Source: RI-92 sp040235555
GTDB lineage: Bacteria; Pseudomonadota; Gammaproteobacteria; UBA6429; Thiohalophilaceae
Assembly: GCA_040235555.1 (NCBI GenBank)
Contig: JBECKZ010000175.1
Location: 1-64,000 of the forward strand
Length of the DNA stretch: 64,000 bases
Direction of reading: 5' to 3'
Shown: positions 1 to 7,784 of the stretch, piece after piece
How the letters are laid out: every line of letters starts with the position of its first letter
Position numbering within the stretch: the first letter of the stretch is position 1
Position numbers and translations under genes: made by a program
Notes under the pieces: model-generated
Told to the model about the DNA's origin: nothing
Databases searched by the model: none
What the model saw: only the letters and a program-made list of their open reading frames with translations

Positions 1-863
1 ACCTTGACCTTACCGCCATCACGCAGCTCCTTGGAATCCTTAGGCGGTACGTCATAAGACATGTCGACATCGCCGCGCTCGAGCAAGGCACGACGCGTAG
101 CGGGTGATGGCACTTCGCGCAGGATCACGCGCTTGATCGGTGGCAGCGGGCCGTTTTTCCATTCATCAAAACGTTCCATGACGACTTGTTGACCTGGCTC
201 CCAACGCGCTAGTTTGTAGGCACCACTGCCGGCGGGATTTTTATGCAGATACTCCGTCGCCCACGGATCCTTTTCCGTCGCATGGGCCTTGGCGACTTTC
301 GAGTTAATGATGATTGGTACAGGTACGCCCAGGTCCGGCAAGGTGAGTTTGCTCTTTTTCAGAAAATGAATTCGGAAAGTCGACGCATCCACGGCTTCGA
401 ACTGTTCCGGTTTTTCCAGCAAACCGGCTTTCATCTGTACGGTCGGAAATCCACCCACGGAGACCGCGCGATCGAATGACCACTTCACGTCTTCAGCAGT
501 AATAGGATTGCCATCCCAGAAGGTCGCGCCCTTGCGGATCTTGAACGTGACGGACATGCCATCTTTTGCAAACCCCCAGGATTCAGCAACCTCCGGGACC
601 AGCTTGGTATAATCATACATCTGCGAACCGTCGGCGAGCGTCTTGCTACCATAACTCAGCAGGCGATCGTACAGGTTAACTGCCATGGCATAGGCAGGAC
701 GGTTTGTACCTTTTCGATGGATGTCCATGCTGTTCGGACCGTAACCGGTAACAATTACGATGGTACCCGAACGTGTCGCTGCAACAGCAGCCGGTATATG
801 TTTCAGAAAAGTCAGGCTGATGGGTGCTGCTGCTACACCTTTAATGAAGTCGCGTCTTTTCAT
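1..863 (-). CDS. ABC transporter substrate-binding protein, peptide family (SBP_bac_5), partial
   Basis: The reading frame starts at the ATG at 861-863 and runs off the left edge, so about 287 N-terminal residues are visible. The N-terminus MKRRDFIKGVAAAP is a Tat signal (twin arginine followed by a hydrophobic stretch), so the protein is probably exported folded to the periplasm. The body has hallmarks of the family 5 solute-binding proteins: the segment ending VPEVAESW, then DGMSVTFKIRKGATFWDG, then ITAEDVKWSFDRAV. Family members bind oligopeptides, dipeptides, nickel or opines and deliver them to an ABC permease; the ligand here cannot be told. Permease and ATPase genes would be expected further left, outside the window. 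The gene is divergent from the porin at 1731, across an intergenic region with GTATAC palindromes. Confident on family, not on substrate. Confidence 0.9.
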   Translation of the reverse strand, partial: MKRRDFIKGVAAAPISLTFLKHIPAAVAATRSGTIVIVTGYGPNSMDIHRKGTNRPAYAMAVNLYDRLLSYGSKTLADGSQMYDYTKLVPEVAESWGFAKDGMSVTFKIRKGATFWDGNPITAEDVKWSFDRAVSVGGFPTVQMKAGLLEKPEQFEAVDASTFRIHFLKKSKLTLPDLGVPVPIIINSKVAKAHATEKDPWATEYLHKNPAGSGAYKLARWEPGQQVVMERFDEWKNGPLPPIKRVILREVPSPATRRALLERGDVDMSYDVPPKDSKELRDGGKVK

Positions 864-1098
864 GGATGGATATTCCCCTCAAACGAAATTATTGCCAGGT
901 TGTTAGATGTGGATAGCACGATTAACCGCACGGTGTGTATGAAGCACGAATAACAGTGCCAGTCCGGAATGTCACTGATGTACTAATGGAACAGCTAGAC
1001 CCGGCTGACCAGCCTGCATCAACACGTACATGAGTTTTTATCTATACAGTGCGAACACGTGTTTTCCCCCTCCGGGTAACTATGCACGTCACTTGTGC

Positions 1099-1110
1099 GT
1101 TGTATACAAC
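1099..1110. promoter_or_regulatory. palindrome GTTGTATACAAC, candidate operator
   Basis: A perfect 12-base palindrome. The same core, TTGTATACAA, recurs about 490 bases further on near the porin. Cores of the GTnTAnAC type are typical of GntR-family repressors (established for that family); assignment here is inference. Its position between two divergent transport genes suggests that it serves the leftward binding-protein gene. Confidence 0.4.
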
Positions 1111-1590
1111 GATGCATGTTACATGCCAGGATGACTCGAGGGCTGAACTATCCAGCTAACGAGATGTTTACATCTTGAATTTATTATAAAAATTTCGAAT
1201 TTTGTCGGGTCCCGAAAAATCTACCGCAGCCCAACAGACGACAAAATTGCACTACTTTGTAGCGATCTTTACATGGACGTAAAATGCTTGTGCATTGCCA
1301 ATAGAACACCATTGTCGTTCCGGTACGGATACGTAGCCCAGGACAATATGCTCCAGTCGTTATAACTATAAAAATGTATTAGACACAGCGTTACTAAAAT
1401 CAACTTGCTGCTATCTACGGTTGTACAAAATTAAAATCACGCAACTATGCACTGACTTGAAGAATTGACTCGGACCAATGATTTCAAACAGTGCAACCAC
1501 AAACATTTTTCCACCGCCCTCGAACCAGTCTGTTTACGTTTCCCTTTGATTTTATTCACCATCCTTGAGATGGCACACAAGATGCATCTG

Positions 1591-1614
1591 TTGTATACAA
1601 GAACGTATACAACA
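1591..1614. promoter_or_regulatory. paired GTATAC palindromes upstream of the porin, candidate operator
   Basis: TTGTATACAA at 1591-1600 is a perfect palindrome. A second core, GTATACAACA, lies at 1605-1614. They sit 117 bases before the porin start. The pair matches the single site at 1099-1110 and looks like a repressor binding region, possibly for a GntR-type regulator whose gene is not in the window. Confidence 0.4.
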
Positions 1615-1730
1615 ATGTGCACATATTGTGTAGTGGGGTGAGGGACCTCTTCAATTGGTGTCGCCATTACAACTGTGAATAGTTGCCTACGGTCTGTTTC
1701 AACAATTAGGTGATAACAGAGGTGATAATC

Positions 1731-2762
1731 ATGAAATCAATCAAACAACAATGGTTACTTTTGGGAACTTTTTTCTTATTAATAACTGGGAGCAACGCTT
1801 TCGGCGCAGACGGATCTGCTTCATTCTATGGGCTCATCGATGTTTTTGTCAGTTCGAAAAAGGTACCTGGAAGTAGTGACCGCAGCTTTAATGTCAACTC
1901 CAGCGGCATGACGACATCTTTTATTGGTGTTAATACGAAAATCGATCTCGGTGACGGCCTGACCGGTGTAATCACGCTGGAGAGTTTTTTACGCCCGGAT
2001 ACCGGTGAAGCCGGCCGCTATAGTGGAGACCAGTTTTTTGCTCGGGACGCCTACATTGGCCTTGAAGGTGACTTCGGCAAAGTTTATTTAGGCCGAAATA
2101 CCACGCCCTATTTTATCGCCGACATCCTGTCTAACCCGTTTGTTGGGTCATTTGGATTCGGTCCAAGCATTAAACATTCATTTCTGGGTGGACTTGAAGG
2201 TGATAGCGGCTGGGGCAACTCCATGCTCTATAGCTCGCCCAGCTTCGGTGGCCTGGATTTTTCCTTGTTGTATTCAGCGGGGGAACAGGCCGGTGCTACA
2301 GGCACCAATCGCATCGGGGGTAACGTATTTTACCGCGCCGGTAAATTCATGGGCACCCTCGCCTATCAATCCGTCGATCTGGTATTGGAAGATCCCACGA
2401 CCTATGTCGTAGGCGATACCCAGACCGCCGGCCTGATCGGTGCAAGTTACGATCTTGGCAGTGTCAAATTGTTTGCCCAGTACATGAAAATGAAAACAGA
2501 AGCGGCGACTGCCGGCAATACGGAATGGAAGACCTATCAACTTGGTGCCTCGGTCCCCGTGGGTAAAGGTGCGATTTTGGCCTCTTATGCACACACGGAT
2601 ATTACATCCAGTACGGACTCTGATCGGAAAACCTACGCCCTTGGTTATGACTATACGATCAATAAAAAGGTCGACCTGTATGCAGTATTTACTCAGGATG
2701 ATCCTTCCACCGCAAGCAGTACCGGAAATGAATTGGCATTCGGTGGCCGTTTTCAGTTCTAA
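1731..2762 (+). CDS. outer-membrane porin, Gram-negative porin family
   Basis: 343 residues. The start is ATG 1731, which follows AGAGGTGA at good spacing; an in-frame GTG at 1710 lacks such a site. A Sec signal peptide covers about residues 1-26, ending near SNAFGA. The mature protein begins GSASFYGLIDVFV and continues with alternating amphipathic strands (for example GLTGVITLESF and DFGKVYLGRNTTPYF). It ends in phenylalanine (GGRFQF), the usual signal for outer-membrane barrel assembly. Length and strand pattern fit the 16-stranded trimeric diffusion porins of beta- and gammaproteobacteria (GBP/OmpC-like). It presumably passes small solutes; specificity is unknown. It stands alone, followed by a strong hairpin at 2816-2839. 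Confidence 0.88.
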   Translation: MKSIKQQWLLLGTFFLLITGSNAFGADGSASFYGLIDVFVSSKKVPGSSDRSFNVNSSGMTTSFIGVNTKIDLGDGLTGVITLESFLRPDTGEAGRYSGDQFFARDAYIGLEGDFGKVYLGRNTTPYFIADILSNPFVGSFGFGPSIKHSFLGGLEGDSGWGNSMLYSSPSFGGLDFSLLYSAGEQAGATGTNRIGGNVFYRAGKFMGTLAYQSVDLVLEDPTTYVVGDTQTAGLIGASYDLGSVKLFAQYMKMKTEAATAGNTEWKTYQLGASVPVGKGAILASYAHTDITSSTDSDRKTYALGYDYTINKKVDLYAVFTQDDPSTASSTGNELAFGGRFQF

Positions 2763-2815
2763 CTTCTGCTCGTGTTGTGAAATCTGATGTGCAGAGTATT
2801 TAAATACCGGAAGAA

Positions 2816-2839
2816 CAGACGACCCCCCGGGGTCGTCTG
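2816..2839 (+). terminator. strong hairpin after the porin
   Basis: Two perfectly complementary 11-base arms (CAGACGACCCC and GGGGTCGTCTG) separated by two bases, 54 bases after the porin stop. No clear run of T follows, so it may act as a transcript end or 3' stabiliser rather than a textbook intrinsic terminator. It also faces the end of the DUF3579 gene. Confidence 0.65.
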
Positions 2840-2915
2840 ATTCTGCAAAAACTGTAGTTTCGAATGGTAGATCTCAGCCTTAACCACAGATAAAGCTGTG
2901 TAGCCGAGCCATCAA

Positions 2916-3242
2916 CTAGGCAACGTTCGGCAACTCATATGTTGGTGAGGACGGATCAGTCATGTGCTGGCCAAGCTGAACAATCTGCAGGCGATTACTT
3001 CCGGCAAATTCCATGACGAAATCATAGGCAACAGCATCTGCCATGGCTAGGCTACCCGCGACAAACAGCCCGCGTAAACCCTGGTGAATCACCGGGCGTA
3101 TCATTGCATGATACTGCAGTCTTCGCTCAGCTGTGAAACTGGCGAACAGAGCAGCAATGCGATCTACCCAGTCTGAGGGACGAAATTTGTTCCCTTTTTG
3201 TGTAACTCCCAGAATTAAACAGTCGGATTGTTCTTTTGCCAT
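2916..3242 (-). CDS. DUF3579 family protein
   Basis: 108 residues, no signal peptide or membrane segment. The N-terminal part reads LILGVTQKGNKFRPSDWVDR, the characteristic opening of DUF3579: a short strand, then KxFRPSDWxxRxA. The middle and end (GLFVAGSLAMADAVAYDFVM, then FAGSNRLQIV) also fit. The family is widespread in beta- and gammaproteobacteria and has no established function. The gene stands alone between the porin, with which it converges, and another small conserved gene. Family call confident; role unknown. Confidence 0.75.
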   Translation of the reverse strand: MAKEQSDCLILGVTQKGNKFRPSDWVDRIAALFASFTAERRLQYHAMIRPVIHQGLRGLFVAGSLAMADAVAYDFVMEFAGSNRLQIVQLGQHMTDPSSPTYELPNVA

Positions 3243-3541
3243 GATACTTCTTAGGTCCTCAAATTGATTGGTGAAAAAATACCGTGAATAGCGCCAAAAT
3301 TAGTGATATGGGCGTGAGACCATACATTTTACAATAAGTTTTATCTATCGTTGCAAAAATTTGTTCAGGGTAAACAATCCTGTGATCCAGGTACGCACAT
3401 ACTCAGAATTGCTTAAATATTGCTCATATCACACGCTAAAAGTGATTCCCTACTAGTAGCAAGGCAGAACGTGGACGCGGTAATTGGGCCGTATTTTTTG
3501 GAGGGGGTTGGCTAGGAACGCGATGAAGGAAATTATTCTAT
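3243..3541. other. intergenic region, no gene seen
   Basis: About 300 AT-rich bases between two leftward genes. It presumably holds the promoter of the DUF3579 gene. No RNA gene or repeat was recognised apart from the palindrome at the right edge. Confidence 0.5.
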
Positions 3542-3559
3542 TCACGTTAGTAACGTGAA
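3541..3559. repeat. perfect 9-1-9 palindrome at a gene end
   Basis: TTCACGTTA, one base, then TAACGTGAA. It overlaps the last codons and stop of the leftward gene at 3542-3886. It could fold as a 3' end hairpin or be a protein-binding site; no T run follows on the coding strand. Confidence 0.45.
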
Positions 3560-3886
3560 ACTGACTTCTGCCGATGATTTGCTGATGTTGCACAACAACT
3601 CACCGTACTCCGTTTGCTCACAGACCGGGGTCGGATCATCCGCACAGCAGCTGCCTGCAATGATCCCAGAGAAAAATACACCCGTTTTAACCTGGATCGC
3701 ATCATCCGTTTCGCGGCACTGAAGTACCACCGGGTCGATCGCTGCCTCACTGACGTGACTACTTTGTGACAAAGCGGCCTGCAGCGGTAACAACGCTATA
3801 TCGAGGTCCTTTAACTCCTGCTTGAATACCGCTTCAAACGCGGGTGTCTGCCAGGCGGTTAGCGACTTTTGAAATTGAATTCCCAT
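3542..3886 (-). CDS. small conserved-looking protein of unknown function
   Basis: 114 residues, cytoplasmic by sequence (no signal peptide, no membrane helix). The N-terminal half is helical and acidic. The C-terminal half contains TGVFFSGIIAGSCCADDPTP, with a vicinal Cys-Cys followed by CEQTEYGELLC, giving four cysteines in a short stretch that could bind metal or form disulfides. The final part is a mixed strand pattern (AEVSFTLL). I recall similar unnamed proteins in proteobacteria but cannot name a family. The start at 3886 is the first ATG. It diverges from the DsbA-like gene at 3995, so the roughly 110-base gap must hold both promoters. Coding is supported by residue composition; function unknown. 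Confidence 0.6.
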   Translation of the reverse strand: MGIQFQKSLTAWQTPAFEAVFKQELKDLDIALLPLQAALSQSSHVSEAAIDPVVLQCRETDDAIQVKTGVFFSGIIAGSCCADDPTPVCEQTEYGELLCNISKSSAEVSFTLLT

Positions 3887-3994
3887 GTTTTCACTGTATC
3901 TGGATATTTAGGTAGCCTGCACACAAACTGATGACGAGCAAAGCTGGACCAGTTCAAGAATATTCCAGCACCATGACCTATAGTCTAACGCATT

Positions 3995-4630
3995 ATGACC
4001 ACACTCTATTATGTCCACGACCCCATGTGCAGCTGGTGCTGGGGATTCTCCCGGGTCTGGCGGGAAACCCTTGCCGCCCTTCCCTCGACTGTACAGGTGG
4101 TCAGACTGCTCGGCGGTCTCGCACCGGATGACGACGCAGCCATGGCCCAAGAGATGCGGCAAAAACTCGCTGAAACCTGGCGCTACATCGCAGCACGTAT
4201 ACCGGGAGTCGAATTTAATTTTGATTTCTGGACATCCTGTTCACCCAGACGTTCGACCTATCCCGCTTGTCGTGCAGTCATTGCCGCACGGCAGCAAGGC
4301 CTTGAATACGATGAGGCCATGACGCGGGCAATACAACATGCCTATTACCTTCAGGCACGAAATCCATCAGAGACCACCACGCTCACTACTCTGGCTACTG
4401 AAATCGGCCTGGATAGGGAAAGATTCACAATCGAACTCATGTCACCACAGACCCAGGAACAGCTGATGCGAGAGATTAAACAATCGCGCCAAATGGGTGC
4501 CGATAGCTTTCCCAGTCTGGTACTTGCCCATCATGGGGGTACCTGGCATATCCCCATTGACTATAACGACAGCGAGCCCATGCTGGAATTGATTGATCTG
4601 ATCACGTCAGAGCAATCAGCGATGGAATAA
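3995..4630 (+). CDS. DsbA-family thiol oxidoreductase, cytoplasmic type
   Basis: 211 residues with a thioredoxin fold and a large helical insertion. The active site is Cys12-Ser-Trp-Cys15 in DPMCSWCWGF, directly after the first strand, and the cis-proline loop is GADSFPSLVL (Pro173). There is no signal peptide, so it acts in the cytoplasm, like the FrnE/2-hydroxychromene-2-carboxylate isomerase branch of the DsbA superfamily. The CxxC argues for redox activity rather than the glutathione-dependent isomerase role. Substrate unknown. No obvious ribosome-binding site precedes the ATG. The gene diverges from the four-cysteine protein at 3542-3886, a suggestive but unproven pairing. Confidence 0.85.
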   Translation: MTTLYYVHDPMCSWCWGFSRVWRETLAALPSTVQVVRLLGGLAPDDDAAMAQEMRQKLAETWRYIAARIPGVEFNFDFWTSCSPRRSTYPACRAVIAARQQGLEYDEAMTRAIQHAYYLQARNPSETTTLTTLATEIGLDRERFTIELMSPQTQEQLMREIKQSRQMGADSFPSLVLAHHGGTWHIPIDYNDSEPMLELIDLITSEQSAME

Positions 4631-4796
4631 CTCGGGAGTTCATGCACGCAATACGCGCTAAATTATCGGATTGAACCCTGCGATGACTGACGGTCAGACC
4701 AACGCCGAGCAGCAATACTATCGTTAATGAAGGACATAACCATTTGCGAATTACAGTCAATTTATCCGACAGATATCCCTATCCAAATTAAAATTG

Positions 4797-5882
4797 TCAG
4801 GGTAATTCTTTACCAACTAATGCTCGATAGCATTTACGAGTATCGTTGAGGAGCTTATTAACCAATTTCATGCTGGAAACTGTTTGCCCAAAATTCCCCT
4901 GATCACACCGTTTCCCCCACCTGCGGATGAGAAAACAGGCGGCCTGTGCATAGCGAAGGTAATCCTCATAACCGCCAACAACTTGCGTGCTAATGTGGCT
5001 TGCGAGTCGAAACCTGGCCTGGACATTGTCTTTCGCCAATATTGCCGGGTCCTGCTGCAACGCGACGTTGAGGGATTGGTATGTATAGTGGTTGATGTCA
5101 CCATTTAGAAGTGACAGACCACGAATATACCTGAGTGTACGCGCATAATGAGTAATCGACTGATGTGCAGCAATATGCATAATCAAACCAAACGCATCCG
5201 CCGCAGATTCCTCTTTCTGCATGTAATACTCACCCCAATGTTTGCGATGAGACGTAGGTACCGGGCCGTTGTAGATCGTGTCCAGGCAATGGTACACCTC
5301 GTGATCCAGTGCGAAACGCAGATGATCTGCAGAATCCAGATAATGTGCAGGCGGGATGGCTGCAAACTCCGCATCAGTCAGCTCAAGCAAATGGCGAGTG
5401 GCGGCGCGGTCATTACCAGCGATCTGCGAAGGATACAGCGTAATAATACAGGCATATTTTCGTTTTGCTAATGCATCTTTACCCGGTTTGAACAATGTCG
5501 CAGAACCGACATCTGTTTGTAGCAGTAGTTCGATCCGCACCAACGTCGCCGTCAATAATGTCTGGCGTAAAGACTCCGGATGTTCATAGTCAAGCGGAAA
5601 CGGATCCTCACCAAGAATTTTATTGAGAATGTGCATATTGCTGGCAACATCGTTGGCAGAATCCAGCACGACAAAACTGATTTCCGGATAGTGGCTGGCG
5701 TAAAATCCCAGTTTATTCGAGATGATACGATCTATCTGTTCGTGGTGGTTATTTTCCTGCGTGTGTTCCTGATCGGTTGCCGTCCCCGTTGGGGTATCAT
5801 TTTCTGCAGTCGCTATTCCCTCCTGTATCAGCAGACACAAGACTACAATAATGTATATCGGTAACCTGATTTGAAAACACAT
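4797..5882 (-). CDS. exported HExxH metallopeptidase-like protein, unrecognised family
   Basis: 361 residues from ATG 5882 (a TTG two codons earlier is possible). Residues 1-25 form a Sec signal peptide ending near IATAEN. A low-complexity Thr/Glu/His/Asn region follows, to about residue 48. The zinc motif is HEVYH (about 194-198) in LDHEVYHCLDTIYNG. It is followed about 27 residues on by KEESAADAFG, which supplies the glutamate (about 225) and aspartate expected in a gluzincin-type site. Six or so cysteines fit a periplasmic protein with disulfides. I do not recognise a named peptidase family. It stands alone between a DsbA-like gene and a barrel protein. Zinc-peptidase fold likely; substrate unknown. 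Confidence 0.65.
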   Translation of the reverse strand: MCFQIRLPIYIIVVLCLLIQEGIATAENDTPTGTATDQEHTQENNHHEQIDRIISNKLGFYASHYPEISFVVLDSANDVASNMHILNKILGEDPFPLDYEHPESLRQTLLTATLVRIELLLQTDVGSATLFKPGKDALAKRKYACIITLYPSQIAGNDRAATRHLLELTDAEFAAIPPAHYLDSADHLRFALDHEVYHCLDTIYNGPVPTSHRKHWGEYYMQKEESAADAFGLIMHIAAHQSITHYARTLRYIRGLSLLNGDINHYTYQSLNVALQQDPAILAKDNVQARFRLASHISTQVVGGYEDYLRYAQAACFLIRRWGKRCDQGNFGQTVSSMKLVNKLLNDTRKCYRALVGKELP

Positions 5883-6078
5883 TTTCAATAAGTTTGAGTC
5901 TCGATGAAGTCATCCTGATGGACGTAACCTGAAAAACAGATTGGCAGCATAGCGGATCCGTATGCCGTGCTGGTTCAAAAGCAGTATAAATAACTGAATA
6001 AACTGGAAGACAGTGCTTTATAGTTTTCTAGAAGCACTCTCTTCTGCAATTTGGACCGAAATTATTAAATTAACCTTT

Positions 6079-6097
6079 TAGTAAATACTATTTACTA
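6079..6097. repeat. short AT-rich inverted repeat after the barrel protein gene
   Basis: TAGTAAAT, three bases, ATTTACTA: a perfect 8-base stem just past the stop of the leftward gene at 6116-7210. It is AT-rich, lacks a T run and is only a weak candidate for a 3' end structure. Confidence 0.3.
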
Positions 6098-6115
6098 TAG
6101 ACAAATTTCCGGTAT

Positions 6116-7210
6116 TTAAAAATGCAGCGCGACACCCGCGAAAAATCCGGTCCCTGTAACATCAATAGTTTGGCTATTTTTATCTTTAGTATTCGCGCTC
6201 AGGTATTTCGCTTCCGCAAAGAATCCAACCGATGAAGTTCGGTATTCAACCCCGCCAACAAGCTGGTAGGCAAATCCAGCGGTGTTACCCGTAATCGCCG
6301 TGCCACTGACTTTCGTCACGGCCACCCCGATTCCGCCACCAACATACGGCTGCAGGCTGGAATCGCTAAGGAAATATTGTTTTATATTCGCCAGCGCTAC
6401 CAGGGCCGAAGCATCCCCCGAGGCAGTTCCGCCTGCCGTGGTGAAATGCGCCTTGTAACTCAGTATTTCTCCCCCCGTGGCAAGTCCACTGCCTAATTGA
6501 TAGTATGCTTCGATGCCAAACAGACCCGATACACTCTTGTCATAATTGAAATCGAATGTGGTACCAGACACATCTATCGACTGCGTTTGGTTCGACAAGC
6601 TGAGACTACCAATCTTAAACATGACAGCGATACCACCTGGTTCCAAAGCGACTTGTGCTTTCGGTCTTGCTTTTGTTTTGGGCTGAGTAGTTGCAGCTTG
6701 CGTTGTGGAGGTTGCCGGCGAGCCTGATTGCGCTGGCGGCTCAGCCGCGACTGCGGTGACCTGGCGCGGATTCTTGATAAATTGCGTCATCGCCATATCG
6801 CCACGGTAAGAATCAGGCAGGCTCTCGATTTGCGCCTCGGTGCCTGACTGGGTCTGAACTACTGTCAGTCTAAACAGATACACCTTACCTGCTTCCGAGA
6901 GCACCGATAGCGTTGCAGGATTGGTGCGGCCAACACGCAGGTTAAGGCGACCAGGAGCCAGTTGCCAGACAGTGAATGAACCCGGCACAATTCGTCCAAT
7001 TTCATAGTTGTTTAACCAGATCGTTGGCGTTGGACCCACACCATCCTGATCTCGCTGGTAAATATAAATCAGGGCCTTGCCTTTAGGTGGAACCAGATCG
7101 CGCGCATATTTGGTCTCAGATGCTGTTCCAAACACAGGTACAGCAGCAAACGTCACCTGGCTTATCGCTAGCAGTGTCCCCAAGAGTAAATATTTAATTC
7201 CCTGCACCAC
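6116..7210 (-). CDS. DUF2846-like domain fused to an outer-membrane beta-barrel
   Basis: 364 residues starting with GTG (two adjacent GTG codons at 7210 and 7207, behind GGGAGGAAG). The signal peptide spans about residues 1-23 (ending QVTFAAVP). Residues about 35-140 resemble DUF2846: GKALIYIYQRD, then IWLNNYEIGRI, then WQLAPGRLNLRV. A Thr/Ala/Gln/Pro linker (about 150-190) follows. From about 190 to the end is an OmpA-type eight-stranded barrel with LFGIEAYYQLGSG and YVGGGIGVAVTKVSG, ending in VALHF with terminal phenylalanine. The barrel probably sits in the outer membrane with the DUF2846-like part facing the periplasm. The combination in one chain is unusual in my experience. Function unknown. 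Confidence 0.75.
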   Translation of the reverse strand: MVQGIKYLLLGTLLAISQVTFAAVPVFGTASETKYARDLVPPKGKALIYIYQRDQDGVGPTPTIWLNNYEIGRIVPGSFTVWQLAPGRLNLRVGRTNPATLSVLSEAGKVYLFRLTVVQTQSGTEAQIESLPDSYRGDMAMTQFIKNPRQVTAVAAEPPAQSGSPATSTTQAATTQPKTKARPKAQVALEPGGIAVMFKIGSLSLSNQTQSIDVSGTTFDFNYDKSVSGLFGIEAYYQLGSGLATGGEILSYKAHFTTAGGTASGDASALVALANIKQYFLSDSSLQPYVGGGIGVAVTKVSGTAITGNTAGFAYQLVGGVEYRTSSVGFFAEAKYLSANTKDKNSQTIDVTGTGFFAGVALHF

Positions 7211-7308
7211 TGCTTCCTCCCTTTCCAGACTTCAACTATGTTTATGACTCACTGGAAGCCAAGCATACCGAATTTTATGGCGAAGTACAGGGACAAAAGG
7301 TTGCCAGC

Positions 7309-7458
7309 GAACCCATGTCGGTCCGCTGACTGGGATGGGAACTTAGCCAGCGTGTGCTAGAGATTCACGATGGGAACACCTCTGCAACGGCCCGCATCCT
7401 GAAGATGTATCGCCGATCACTGCAGCGCAAACTCATGAAACACCCGGTACGCGGTTAA
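7309..7458 (+). pseudogene. remnant of a RegA/ActR-type response regulator (C-terminal DNA-binding end)
   Basis: In one frame the DNA encodes EPMSVR, an in-frame TGA at 7327-7329, then LGWELSQRVLEIHDGN, TSATARILKMYRRSL and QRKLMKHPVRG before TAA. This matches the C-terminus of the RegA/ActR/PrrA/RoxR family, in which a PMS..RxxWEHIQRV segment leads into a Fis-type helix-turn-helix ending HRRTLQRKL.KRPVR. The TGA stands where an arginine or similar codon is expected, so a CGA-to-TGA change is plausible. No receiver domain is present upstream; the frame stays open to 7201 but does not look like a receiver. I read it as a decayed gene whose N-terminal part is lost. Confidence 0.7.
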
Positions 7459-7784
7459 AGATTGTGCATTGCCTGGTTGCCCCCCCCAGCGCTGAGGCCG
7501 CAGTAGTCTGCAAATTATATAAATAAGAATAAACCCTCAGGATTTATCGACCAAACTTCGACAGACGGGCTGCGGATAAGCATGGCCCCGATTTGCAATC
7601 CTTCAGGCCATGCAGTAGAGTTGCCGCCCACATGACGCACGGGTCAGGGCGGTGCATGCATCTATGCAGGCAGCGACCAGATGGCTGACAAAGCCCCCGC
7701 CCTGTGCCAACGTCATGCACCCAATACCTCGCCCAGCTGTCCTGTCGGGGTTGTTCGCAAATTAACACATGAGCAGGCATCATC
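7459..7784. other. intergenic region, no gene seen
   Basis: About 325 bases between the regulator remnant and the universal stress protein gene. No convincing protein or RNA gene. It probably contains the promoter of the 7785-10027 group and may include further decayed sequence. Confidence 0.45.

Larger units (their letters stand above)
864..1730. other. long divergent intergenic region, no gene
   Basis: About 870 bases between the divergent binding-protein and porin genes. No open frame here looks like a protein. The region is AT-rich and carries three copies of a GTATAC-centred motif, two of them close together near the porin, annotated separately. Confidence 0.6.

Noticed and set aside
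1437..1667. 76-codon leftward frame in the porin upstream region
   Set aside because: Composition is not protein-like, there is no ribosome-binding site, and it overlaps the GTATAC palindromes and the likely promoter.
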